Below are positions 1-10,486 of a stretch of DNA of 64,000 bases, one piece after another (the first letter of the stretch is position 1; each line of letters starts with the position of its first letter). The position numbers and the translations under genes were made by a program. This DNA comes from Chrysoperla carnea (taxonomy: Eukaryota > Arthropoda > Insecta > Neuroptera > Chrysopidae), in assembly GCF_905475395.1 (NCBI RefSeq), contig NC_058340.1, forward strand, positions 63,094,181-63,158,180, in the 5' to 3' direction. The notes beneath the pieces were generated by a model. It was not told where the DNA came from and ran no database searches. It was given only the letters and a program-made list of their open reading frames with translations.

Positions 1-317
1 TTTTCTCTATACTGTTATATAGATGCTATGTTTGTTACCACAAACCTAGTTAACTCCTTATTCCCTATACATACGAAAACTCCCTGAAATATACTGCAGT
101 AACAGTCATACATAAATTTTGATAATATTATTTTCATGGACGTAGATAAATATCGTTCTGCTAGCTTTAGGAGGAGTGAAGGAATATTTAAATGTTTTTG
201 TATAAAATGGTATTTATAAAATGCTTATGTATAAAACTAATTAGGCAATTTTAATAAAAATGTTTGAATAGAGAATAATATTATCGTTAGTCAAAAATAA
301 ATCATGAATTTGAAAAA

Positions 318-763
318 AGTTAAAATTTATGTAAAAATATACTTAAATATTCTGATTTTGAGTCATAAAAGCACATTTTTCTTTTAAAATATTAAAATTA
401 AAAATTGTTATTTTTAAACTGTATATCACGTGACCTAAAACGCGGGTAAGCCCTGCTGTGATGTCATAGCGGTATGAGTCATAGACCATCAGCTAGTTCA
501 GTGTAGACAGCTGGGTATAATAAGTACTTATAATTATTATAATCAGATGTCTATGAATATATCTGTCAAACTTATTTCGTATAATGATACCGATATTACG
601 TTATTAAATTGAATGCCCGCGTTTTTGACAGTTTAAAAAAGGTTTAAAATTTAAGTTTTTGGCAAGAAAGCGTGTGTATTTTTCCGAAATAAATTTTTTG
701 TGGTTTTTATTAGCAAAATCAACATTTTGAGGTACTTTTTCAAAAATAGTAGAATACCCTATT
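318..763 (+). repeat. dispersed element IR-A, copy 1
   Basis: An element of about 450 bp that recurs in reverse orientation at 9071-9555 and in part at 57516-57626. Shared blocks include a stretch around 421-470 containing a CACGTGA and CGCGGGTAAG motif, the CGCGTTTTTGACAG block near 617, and the terminal block ending in AATACCCTATT. Copies differ by scattered substitutions and small indels. No coding capacity or clear target duplication is visible, so it is best treated as a non-autonomous transposon or SINE of unknown class. Confidence 0.8.
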
Positions 764-1629
764 GAACTCTAAGAGAAGAAGAGAACTCTTTTGTTACTGA
801 AATAAACTGTGAAAATTAATCTTGTATAGCTCCCAAAATTCCTTTTTTAATTGAATAAAGGTAACAATTGAATCAGGGAAAAGTCAGTCAAGGACACTGT
901 CGACAGAAGTGAAAACTTAAAACTTTGGGATAACTGTGTTATTTTTTAATTAATTATAGTAGGAAAAACTATTATAATTAATATTATTATAAAAATATAA
1001 ACAAATCATAAAATTAATTATGTTTTTCAAATTTCAAACGCCATCTATAAAAAATAATCAGAAGTTACCAAAGATCAGTATCACTTAGTTAGTAGTTAAT
1101 TCTACACCTACTCTACTTTTTGCAATTTTTATTTTTTATATGGAATTATATTATGATGAGTCTTTATTACTTAATTTAAAAAATACATACGCTCCTGATT
1201 GGTAATACATAACTGGACAAAACCATCCAATAAACGATGCTTAGTTTGCAATAAAAAAAAGTTACAAAAAGCTTAAGAATTTATTTGATAATTTCAAGAA
1301 TCATATTTTTTCACAGTCATCTAATGAAAATACAATTGCCTCTTAGAATGTTATCTAGAGAAAGTTTATTTATCTTTTTCCCATTATTATCCAATTATCC
1401 GGGTATTTGATTATTCGAATCTGGTCAATTATCAATTTAATCCATTGTTTTAATTTAGTTGTTAATCCATTAGTTTTTCAATTTAGTCCAAGTTTTTAAT
1501 TAATATTAATAATGCAGATTCAAAATTTTGAATTTCAGAATCTTTTTGAGACCAGTGTTTAAAATAAAAACTTTTTCCATTCAAGATCACACTTTTCCTT
1601 ACTCAGATATACCTAATATGTAGGTTGTT

Positions 1630-2536
1630 TATTACGCCAGTAAAATTTTACAAAAGAACTAAAATCACAAAACGCGATGTAAAGCTACTTTTTTGGTATG
1701 TTATTTGGACCATTTAGGGGAGTGTGAAACTAAATTTTGCAAGCAAAAAAAAACTTGTGCTACCTTCGTAATCCGTGAAAAACTGCAAAATTTTCGAATT
1801 TTTTTCATTGTTTGCAGTTTAACTGAAAAACTATAAACTTGTGACATTAGTTGCTATTATCATTTTGAAAGTATATTGAATTTTAAACAATTCAACCCAA
1901 TCCACATGCCCATAAATATATGTCTAATAGTTTTTGAGATATGATGCTTGAAAAATTTATATGGTTTTCAGAAATGTTAAAATTTTGAGTTTTGCTTATG
2001 TTAAACCGTTAGAGATAGAACAAAAGCTTATATGTAAAAAAAAGTTACTTTTAAAAGAATAAACAGCTATTGTTTGACTCGTGAGGGGGCAAATTAGGAC
2101 AAAAGTTTGGTGTCAATTTTCTCCAAAATTATCAAAGATAGAGAGATGAAAATTTGTAGGGAGCTTCAACTAGTGAAGCTTATAAAAAATTTATAAAAAA
2201 AAAAAAAAAAAAAAAACGAAAAAAAACCCGTCGAGAAAAAATTTCAAAATTTTCGAAAACAAGTACAAATGGCGGATGGAAGGCGAAATAAAGCTGCTTG
2301 TTTGGTACATTATTTAGACCCCTTAGGAGAGTGAGAAACTACGTTTTGCAAGCAAACAAAAAGCTGTGCTACCTCCGCCATACGCGAAAAACTGAGAATA
2401 GTCCGAAATTGGAAACAGAACATTTTTCCTTGAAAAACATAGTTTCACACTCTTCTAAGGGGTCCAAATAACATACCAAAAAAGCAGCTTTACATCGTGT
2501 TTTGCGATTTTAAAGTAGAATTTGACTGGCGGATAT
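1630..2536. mobile_element. element with ~100-bp terminal inverted repeats
   Basis: The left end, from ATTACGCCAGTAAAATTTTA to about 1730, is the reverse complement of 2435-2536, which ends in GACTGGCGGATA. Both arms contain the same block reading as GTAAAGCTGCTTTTTTGGTA, a TATTTGGACC segment, then AGTGTGAAACT. A degenerate direct copy of this block also occurs at about 2290-2345. The interior has a poly(A) run at 2191-2215 and no credible reading frame. It is likely a non-autonomous DNA transposon or foldback element. Target duplications were not identified. Confidence 0.7.
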
Positions 2537-2861
2537 AGACAGTAGGGTAATTGTGGAAAACTAATATACGTGATTCTTAATTTTCTTGTTTTATTCACTA
2601 TACCTCATACAAGACTGTATAGAACAAAAAATATTTCGACATATGCGAATGCGACTTACGCGGTTACCAATCGGTCCCACCTATCGTGTAAGTTCGCGGT
2701 ATTATTGTACTCGAAAATTATAGCTTTTGGCAATTCAATTGATTCTTATGATTGTAAATTTTACTCTGCTGCAGTTTATTTCTTTGCATTAAAATTCATC
2801 AAATTGATTTTAAGTTAAATCATACACACGTACATATACGCAAATAATTTTATACATTAAC

Positions 2862-3290
2862 TAGCAGATACCCGCCCTCTTCGTTGGGTAATTTCAATTT
2901 TATAAACAAAGACTATCGCGTTTTAGCCCTCAGTTATCCTCCCTTTTGTGCCTAGTTTTAGGGATTTTAATTTTTAGGTGCATCACCCTGTTTTTTTTTT
3001 TTAAATAAAATACAGCCTGCGTTACTTGCTGACAATGTAGCATTCTATAGATGAATGACGGATTCTATAGAAAATGACGGATTTTTAGACAAAATTTCAT
3101 CCCCTATTTCACACCCTTAATAGTACTATTTCGGATAATTCTTAGCGGATGCCTACGTCATAAAAAGAACACACTCTATAAGTTTCAGGTCTCTACGATC
3201 AGCGACTTTGGCTGTGCATTGATCCGTCAATCAATCAGTCATTCAGGACAAAGCATTTTATACGTATAGATAAGATATAAGATTTTCTAT
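2862..3290 (-). repeat. dispersed repeat ending GCTAGT (copy 1, minus)
   Basis: Read on the minus strand this begins near a TACGTATAAAATGCTTTGTC block, continues through a GACGGATCAAT segment and a GAGACCTGAAACTT segment, and finishes with an ACCCAACGAAGAGGGCGGG hairpin-like tail followed by CTAGT. The same order of motifs is present on the plus strand at 34975-35405, with related tails at 20584 and 55030. Ending in CTAG after a GC-rich tail is compatible with a Helitron-like 3' end or with the tail of an RTE-type LINE or SINE. I cannot choose between them. Confidence 0.6.
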
Positions 3291-4026
3291 ATCACTATCA
3301 TTTTCGAAGTAAAATGTGTTAAGGGTAGTTCCAACCAGTATTATTTATCTCGAAATATTTTCTTTAATAAATAATGTTTAGTTAGGCACACAGTAGGTGG
3401 GTGAACGCAATAAACAACGTTCAGAATATTTTAATTATATTTTTTTCTAACAATTAAGTTTTAATTAAAATATCTTAATTGTTATTGGTTTGACAATATA
3501 AAATTTTATGTTCAAACATTTTATTGTTTTTTTTTTTCCATCTCATGGTAAAAGCATTTATGTAAATTAAATTTGACACTGCAGATTAAAACAGAGAGGT
3601 GAATTAGTTTGACAAATAATAATTTGTTTTGATAATGTCTCCAAAGTAATAACATTAAATTGAATTACTTTGAAAAAAAATCTAATCAAACATGAAATGA
3701 AAAAAGTTCAAAGTTTTAGTAAAGCAAATTAGTTTTATTTTTTTATTATAAGTAAATATGCGAATTTAAATTTGTTTTTAAACGGATTATGTGCTACGAA
3801 ATTCATCGGAATTTTTATTATATCTAAAAACCTCTATATTCTCTTTATACAGGATGGACTATTTTAAACTATGTGTCTAAATATCTGTTAAACAAGTGAA
3901 AACAAACAATTGACTGAGTTAATTGTTGAAATACCATGCATAGTCAGTGTTGATTTTATCACATATTTATCACATAACACATACAAACATGTGACACATA
4001 TATAACTGTTAATCAAGTATAGTACA

Positions 4027-4480
4027 TATTATAAAATTTCCGCCTAATTGGCGCCCTCACGGGTAAACAGTGATGTTTACGAAAAAATGTTTCAAACAAA
4101 AGTTGTTTATTTTTTGATAAGGAACATTTTTTACATTTAAACTTTTGTTCTATCTCTAACGGTTTACAAGATGGGGACTACGGACCCATATGTCAAGACC
4201 CAATTGACCTATGTTGCTCATTTACAAACTCGACCTCACTTTTTACGTCCTGAGTACGCTGTAAAAATTTCAGCTTGATATCTTTTTTCGTTTTTGAGTT
4301 ATCGTGCCCACAGACGGACGGACGGACAGCCGGAAATGGACTAATTAGGTGATTTTATGAACACCTATACCAAAATTTTGTTGGTAGCATCAATATTTTT
4401 ATGCGTTACAAACTTGGGACTAAACTTAGTATACCTTGCATATAACATATATGCATGGTATTATATGCATGGTATAATAA
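4027..4480 (+). repeat. dispersed repeat with CGGACGGACAG motif (copy 1)
   Basis: This unit contains a TCTATCTCTAACGGTTTACA block, a CCCAATTGACCTATGTTGCT block, CAGCTTGATATCTTTTTTCG, a run of GACGGACGGACAG and a tail reading GATTTTATGAACACC and GTTACAAACTTGGGACTAAA. The same blocks occur as an inverted pair at 27880-28441, in a short copy at 7536-7640, and as fragments at about 1990-2095 and 41630-41680. Reading frames across it are incidental. It is a multi-copy non-coding repeat of unknown class. Confidence 0.75.
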
Positions 4481-4563
4481 CCTCAACAATAATTGTAGAG
4501 TTTGATGGGGAGGCATCATGTTCTGACATCACATTTGACTTATTCTTCGGGTTTCTCTAATAG

Positions 4564-5397
4564 CAGTGGCGAATCCACCCATATGGGCATGATGGACATG
4601 CCCAGCACCTAAATGTTGTATGTTGTATGAGATTCCAAAAATAGAAACAAAATCTTAGCGAAATCGGTAGAAGAGTACTTTCATATCGATATACAGGCAG
4701 TGAAAAAGTGGTTCAGATGTACCGACGATTCATGAATGATAGTAAATCAAGTATTATAAAAGAATCCGACTCTAGATGGCCAAATGGAAATGTGAAAATA
4801 ATTCCGCCATACCAGAATCGGAAGCTCATTTCATTGAAGCATACAAGCCAGCATAGCTACCGCAGAGAGATCGTTTTCTACATTTCACGGGGTAAAATCT
4901 TGGTTGCATGCCTCAATGGGACAGGAAAGATTATTCAGGCTTGCTTTTCTAAACATCTGGAAATCAATAATATTATCAACGCTTTCGCAAAAAAAAAAAA
5001 AAAACGAAAACTTGAATTTGTTATTTAAGTAAAGAACCTAAATAAAATTATTTAATCTAAAATGTATACTGATTTTTAGATTAATTTGAAGTTTAGAAAA
5101 ATTTCATCAAAATTGGTTCAGTAGTTTAGAGTCTAAATGTGACACTGTGACGTGTAAACAGTCGCACATTTACTTAAGTAATTTTTGTGAGCGAACAAAC
5201 TAACATTTTATAGGTTTAATAATTTACAAATATACTGTATAAAATCTTGGCCGGGGCGTCATATATTTTGTAAACATCTCCTTTGTAGGAATGCACAATA
5301 TCGATCATGAGCGACTTCATATTCCGATTCGCATTTGGCCGATTTTAGCATACTGTGCCGTGCCCATCACCTTTTTTGAAAGCTGGATCCGCGCTTG
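4564..5397. mobile_element. hAT-like non-autonomous element (834 bp)
   Basis: The left end is CAGTGGCGAATCCACC and the right end, read in reverse, is CAAGCGCGGATCCAGC. The two ends match at 10 of the first 14 positions. The flanks are TCTAATAG (4556-4563) and TTTAATAG (5398-5405), an 8-bp duplication with one mismatch. A CA-starting terminal repeat and an 8-bp duplication are hAT-superfamily traits. Sub-terminal GGGCATG / CATGCCC blocks also mirror each other. A 106-codon open stretch at 4708-5028 ends in poly-Lys encoded by an A-run and shows no transposase motif I recognise. Confidence 0.65.
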
Positions 5398-6269
5398 TTT
5401 AATAGCCAATTTAAATTCTAAACGGTAAGAGATAGAATAACACTTTAAATTGGCAAGTTGATTCTCATAAATAAAAATTAACATTTTTCATCTAAACCAT
5501 TTTTCGAAAATCGTCAGCTTTCGGAGTAAATGTGACTTAAAAATATGTCATTATTGCATTTAATCAAGAGAATTAAATTTGTCTTGTTTTAAACAACAGT
5601 TTTGTCTTGATTAACTTGTCAGACATACATTTCCGTCTTATTATTTAAAATTAACCGTAATAATAATGCATTTAATCATGTAATTATTGTTATAATAATT
5701 AAACTCTAAATTGAACACCAAAGCTGTTGTCGATAATATATTAATAATAATAATATCAATAGGAAATATTGGTTGGTCAATGAATGTGTATTGTTCTTAC
5801 GCGTCATCAATTAATATATTATTGTACGGTATCACAACAACCTCTGTATTCTCTTTACGTCCCTACGCTCTGTACCCCTATACCCTTACAAAGCAATAGT
5901 TTTTGTGATAAACTATGTTATAACAATAACACTTTGATATGATATATTGTTTTATATACCGTATGTTTAATGTAAAACTTGATACAGTACATCCTTTGAA
6001 TATATACTAACTGGGATTTGGCAACAGTGAGAATCATCTCTCCAAGATGATTAAGAAAGATAATAAATGAGAGAATTCTGGCGCGTATTTACAACATAAT
6101 AATTGCCATTTAATAAATTTAATAATTAAACATTACTAACCTGGAATACATGTCTACTTTAAAATATAATTGAAGCAGCTGACTTCCGTAAATATGATCA
6201 TACGCATTAAATAATATGCTCTGTTATTGTGTTTCTTTGTCAGCTATTTGAATATTGTGTTGTTGTCTT

Positions 6270-6550
6270 CATAAAATATTATACATAGAGAACGCCATTG
6301 CCCAAAATTTGCGATATGATGAATGAGAGAGAAGACTGCCAGTTAGTTCCTATGTGTCCTTGTCTAATCTATATGTAATTGGCTAGATATTATTTACATT
6401 ACACAAAATCTCTATGCATCATATGATTATAACATATGACTATAATAAGGACACATAGGAACTAACTGACAGTCTTCTCTCTCATTCATCGTATCGCATC
6501 CACTAACAGGCTAACATACCCCTCGCGTTATCTATGTATAATATTCTATG
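6270..6550. mobile_element. hAT-type MITE with exact 8-bp TSD
   Basis: The 281-bp element starts CATAAAATATTATACATAGA and its right end, read in reverse, is CATAGAATATTATACATAGA. The 26-bp terminal repeats differ at two positions. It is flanked on both sides by GTTGTCTT (6262-6269 and 6551-6558). Inner arms 6311-6361 and 6446-6497 are also inverted, containing GAATGAGAGAGAAGACTG, so most of the element folds on itself. There is no coding capacity. The 8-bp duplication fits hAT, P or Merlin-type transposition; the CA terminus favours hAT. Confidence 0.85.
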
Positions 6551-7535
6551 GTTGTCTTTGTTAATTTTGTCTGTGAAGCAAAAGTTTACATACTTGGTAC
6601 ACGTTGAGCATAACTAGTAATAGATGATCTAAGCATCTAAGGTACAATCTCAGTAATACAGCACTTCAATAGACCGATACGTCGAATAATTCGGTAATAT
6701 GGGAACAACGCACATCGACGTAATCTAGAGCAAGCAATTCTGAGTCTCACCTGCTCTTGCTCGCGTTGATTTGTCAACTGGTCCAATAATTATTTTTAGG
6801 AGAAAAAACCATAGTTTTGCACTTGTTCTTGCATTTGTCACTTGGAAAAATTTGCCAAAGTTTTATGTCTTTTATTAGCAAGCAGAGTCCTTAGGATTTT
6901 TGGCTTATAATTCAAATTTTGTATATTTTATCTTAACGAGAATGTTATCTTGACTCCTTGCTAGTATTTTGCAGGAGTTAAATTCATCAAAATTTTAAAA
7001 GCATTTTCAATAATAAAGCAAGTTTGTTTAATGTTAATTTAATTAAAATATAATTGAGTATATTCGTCAAATGATCATAAAACAATCTATATAAATAGAA
7101 AATTATTTAACAAATTGACCAAAATATTCCATTATATCACCCAAAACTGTTATATGTTTCTAGTGAAATGAAATGCCTATTTACAAAACTATTAATTAAA
7201 TTTTTGACTATTCACTTTAATTTATTAGCTTTTATTGAGGTAATTTAGATTTGAAAATTAATTATTTATTTGAAAACATTTAATATGAATTTCCAAATTA
7301 GTAATAAAAATTAGTCAAGGAAAAACAAAATAATTTGTTGGAAAATCAAAAGAAGATAATTCTGATCAATAAATGGAATACGTACAATTTTGTACGCTAT
7401 CATGTGTTGTTGAATATGGCATTTTTTAAATCACGCGAAATTAAAAATTGATAAGTTTTAAGGCTCCGGTACAAAAGAACACAGTGACTTCAATCTAGTG
7501 CATTTATTAATAAATTTAGAAACAAAAACTTTAAA

Positions 7536-7640
7536 TAAATGGGCTAATTAGATGATTTTATGAACATCTATACCAAAATTTTGTTCGTAATATCAATATT
7601 TCTAAGCATTACAAACTTGGGACTAAAATTGGCCTGTTTG
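7536..7640 (+). repeat. short copy of the GACGGACAG repeat tail
   Basis: About 100 bases match the tail of the repeat at 4330-4430, including TGGGCTAATTAGATGATTTT, GAACATCTATACCAAAATTT and ACAAACTTGGGACTAAA. The upstream GACGGACAG portion is missing, so this is a truncated copy. Confidence 0.7.
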
Positions 7641-7888
7641 CAGTGACAATGTTTGCCATGAATTTATTGGTTTTGGTGATATTTGTAAATGAAGTAATTC
7701 CTTTTTAAAAATCAAATTGTACAGTGTGTTCAATGTAGTTTCAGACATAATAACACATAGAATGACGTATCGTTGATGTTTATTCGACCAGAATCCATAG
7801 AGTACTTTTGATTTCCTTTTTGCACCTTAATTTCCCTGATTAAATGTTTTAAAAATAACTATAACTAATTAAAAATTTTTATTTACAG

Positions 7889-8067
7889 AAAGGCACGTCG
7901 TAAAGAACGTGAAGGTGGTGGTGATAGTGGTACAGCTGGCCAAAGTGGTGATCCAAAATTATATTTAGAAGCAACTGTGTTAGAACGTAAACTTCCTGAT
8001 GCTGATTTACGATTATTAGTTGATTTACCTCCTGGTTTAGATTATAATGAATGGTTGGCGTCACATA
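7889..8067 (+). CDS. Mob2: Mob2, MOB kinase activator 2: first visible exon
   Basis: Mob2 is a small zinc-binding adaptor that binds and activates NDR-family kinases (Tricornered in flies) in the cytoplasm and cortex, affecting cell morphogenesis and neuronal form. This exon encodes about 59 residues from KARRKEREGGG to NEWLASH, including LPPGLDYNEWLASH, the start of the conserved Mob fold. It is preceded by TTTTTATTTACAG and followed by GTAAGT. It begins with one base of a split codon and ends one base into the next (cat-a | cg). The KARRKER start and Gly-rich linker resemble insect Mob2 rather than Mob1, Mob3 or Mob4. The initiator Met lies in an exon outside this window or undetected. Confidence 0.95.
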
Positions 8068-9840
8068 GTAAGTCTTAACATTATAATTATATGTTATTAA
8101 ATTGTGTATCCGTTTGTCTGTCCTTCTATCTGTCTTGTCCTTGTCATTGTTGACATGACACATATGTACATCACGTAAATACAAAAACATGCCAAAAAAA
8201 TGTTCATTGATTGTATCGAATCAAAATAGGTTATAAATTTTATAATTTAATTCCTGAATCGAATGCAAAAACTAATATCTCCATCAGTCTTGTCCGAAAA
8301 AAAATCGATCTCGAATGTTTTATCGTCTTGCCTAAAAGGTTAATACGTATTTTTGGAATAAGAGAATCTTAAAACGTAAAAATCCATGGAAAAGACATCA
8401 CAGAAAAGTGTCATAAATTAGTTTGAAAAACTGGGAATATTTATGGCCTCTATGAAACAACAAAGAACTTTACATACACTTTTATTTTAATTTCCTCTTT
8501 AATACAACCAAACAAAGTTCATTTTACAACTTGTAGATAAGAAACATAAAAAAAAAAAAAAACAAAAACAAAAACAAAAGGTTTCCTTCCATTTAACAAA
8601 GAATATAAAGTAATCCACACCTACACAAATCATTCATACATCACATGGTAAACTGTAATGCAAAATAAATGTTTTTTTTTTTTAATCTTAATTATTGTTT
8701 TCCTGATTCAATGATTGACTTAACATAACACAAGTCAATAATAATTACTATAACAAAGTAGAAAGTGTAAATTTCACGTTAATTATTGTTTAAGAATATT
8801 ACTGCTACTCGTTCGCATATCCGTTGCTAATAAATGATCACAATTGTTTCAAAATTTACTTTTTTTTGTTCTCAAGTTTCTGTTGTCTGATTATGTAGTG
8901 CAGTCGTTTAAGATTAGATGTTTTTAGAAATACTTGTAGTCCGAGGTTTTTGTCACATAGACTTCTTTTATATAATTCTTAGGCTTTTTATTTTATACCG
9001 GAGTATAAAACACGGATTCAGGAAAAAATAGAGCGAAAAAATTTCTATGATAGCCAACTCAACTAACTCTTAATAGGGTATTCCACTATTTTTGAAAAAG
9101 TACTTCAAAATGTTGATTTTGCTAATAAAAAACCACAAAAAATTTAATTCGGAAAAATACACACGCTTTCTTGCCAAAAACTTAAATTAAATTTTAAACA
9201 TTTTTTAAACTGTCAAACACGCGGGCATCCAATTTGATGACGTAATATGGGTATCACTATACGAAATAATACAAATAATTTTGACAAATATATTCATAGA
9301 CATCTGATTATAATATAAATATGTATAAATACTTATCTATGTATATATTATACCCAACTGTCTACACTGAACTAACTGATGGTCTTTGACTCATACCGCT
9401 ACGACATCACAGTAGGACTTACCCGCGTTTTAGGTCACGTGATATACAGTTTAAAACTTACGATTTTTAATTTTAATATTTTTAAAGAAGAACGTGCTTT
9501 TATGACTCGAAATCAGAATATTTAAGTATATTTTTACATAAATATTAAAATAACTTAAGAAAGGATATTATTTTAAACGGCCAAGCAACAGTTTCACAGG
9601 AAATTATGAATTAAGACAAAACAATTTTGAATAAAACTGTTTTCTGATTATTATAACAAATAACAATAAATATAATAAATCTATACATTTATTTAATAAA
9701 TATAATTATAGAAACAATCAAATCAATTCATAAATTATAAAATAAATCATTTTTATTTATTTATCAATATATTAATTATTAATTTATAATTTATCAAATG
9801 AGTTTTTTTTAATTGCATTCTTATCTTTTTATTTTTACAG
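8068..9840 (+). other. Mob2: Mob2 intron with inverted IR-A copy
   Basis: This 1.77 kb intron runs from GTAAGT to TTTTTACAG. It is AT-rich, with A-runs near 8551 and 8677, and holds the reverse-oriented IR-A repeat (9071-9555). The frames on either strand near 7880-8190 that ignore the splice sites are shadows of the exon. Nothing else is recognised. Confidence 0.85.
9071..9555 (-). repeat. dispersed element IR-A, copy 2 (inverted)
   Basis: This is the reverse complement of 318-763 with modest divergence. It starts AATAGGGTATTCCACTATTT and ends TTTTACATAAATATTAAAAT. It contains about 20-30 extra bases relative to copy 1 in the region around 9300-9350. It lies inside the intron following the 7889-8067 Mob2 exon, while copy 1 lies upstream of that exon. 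Confidence 0.8.
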
Positions 9841-9937
9841 CGATGGCACTCTTTGATCATGTAAATTTAGTTTATGGTACTGTTAGTGAATTTTGTACGA
9901 TGTCTGGATGTCCTGATATGACGGGTCCTGGGCAAAG
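9841..9937 (+). CDS. Mob2: Mob2 exon with zinc-binding cysteine pair
   Basis: This exon encodes TMALFDHVNLVYGTVSEFC and continues through TMSGCPDMTGPGQ. The C-x4-C pair in EFCTMSGC corresponds to the two zinc-ligand cysteines of Mob proteins (family knowledge from Mob1 structures). It is bounded by TTTTTACAG and GGTAAAT; its length of 97 bases keeps the frame (2 + 93 + 2). Drosophila Mob2 reads nearly identically here, with the same MTGPG motif, which separates it from Mob1. Confidence 0.95.
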
Positions 9938-10361
9938 GTAAATATATTTTTAATTATCTAATATCATGGTAGCAGGTTTAACAACAGGAGTGTTTCAGCT
10001 TACTTTGTATATCAGTTTTGGCTCCCTCTGTATCTCAGATACTAAAAGATTTATAGAACTGTATTTATACATCCATGCTGTGAGTTTTTGAGATATCAAG
10101 CAAGAAAAAATACAAAAAAATTATTTTTTATTACTCATTAGTGAAAAATTTAGATGAAATACTTTCCAATGACCTATAAGGCAGATATTTTGTTGAAAGA
10201 TAGCTGGAAAGACCAAACTGAAGACTGATTTTAAATTTCTTTTAGTCCATATCCCAACAACTAAAAGAGGTAGCCATTAAGTTGAACACAACACGAATGG
10301 CCCTTGCATGGTGTTATAAAGGAAATTTTTATTCTAAGTACAATTTATTTTCTTTTTTTAG
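9938..10361 (+). other. Mob2: Mob2 short intron
   Basis: A 424-base intron runs from GTAAAT to TTTCTTTTTTTAG. No repeat or other feature is recognised in it. A reading frame starting at 10282 that runs into the next exon reflects intron read-through, not a separate gene. Confidence 0.85.
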
Positions 10362-10486
10362 AACATATTTATGGTTTGATGAAAAAGGCAAGAAAACTCG
10401 AGTGGCTGCGCCACAATATATCGATTATGTCATGACATTTATACAAAAAACTGTTAGTGATGAAAGTATATTTCCTACTAAATATG
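10362..10486 (+). CDS. Mob2: Mob2 exon, conserved core
   Basis: It encodes (R)TYLWFDEKGKKTRVAAPQ, then YIDYVMTFIQKTVSDESIF and PTKY, a stretch highly conserved among insect Mob2 proteins and forming central helices of the Mob fold. The acceptor is a strong T-rich tract and AG; the donor is ATATG|GTAAGT. The 125 bases are 1 + 41 codons + 1, in phase with both neighbours. Confidence 0.96.

Larger units (their letters stand above)
1..7888 (+). other. Mob2: probable Mob2 upstream intron (5' end outside window)
   Basis: The first recognisable Mob2 exon begins at 7889 after a pyrimidine-rich tract and ATTTACAG. Its first base must complete a codon begun in an upstream exon, so the DNA to its left is intronic at least locally. 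I found no convincing upstream Mob2 exon between 1 and 7888. The interval is AT-rich and holds several repeats listed separately. I see nothing beyond AT-rich sequence in 765-1629, 2537-2861, 3291-4026, 5406-6261, 6559-7535 and 7641-7880. That the whole interval is one intron is inference; an undetected short or alternative first exon could lie here, as Mob2 in other insects uses alternative N-termini. Confidence 0.55.

Noticed and set aside
4708..5028. 106-codon frame inside the 4564-5397 element
   Set aside because: Poly-Lys end encoded by an A-run, no hAT transposase motif and no start context; could be a remnant but not a supportable gene.
7879..8190. 103-codon minus-strand frame over the Mob2 exon
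   Set aside because: Antisense to a conserved exon, with no domain and a start inside the neighbouring intron.
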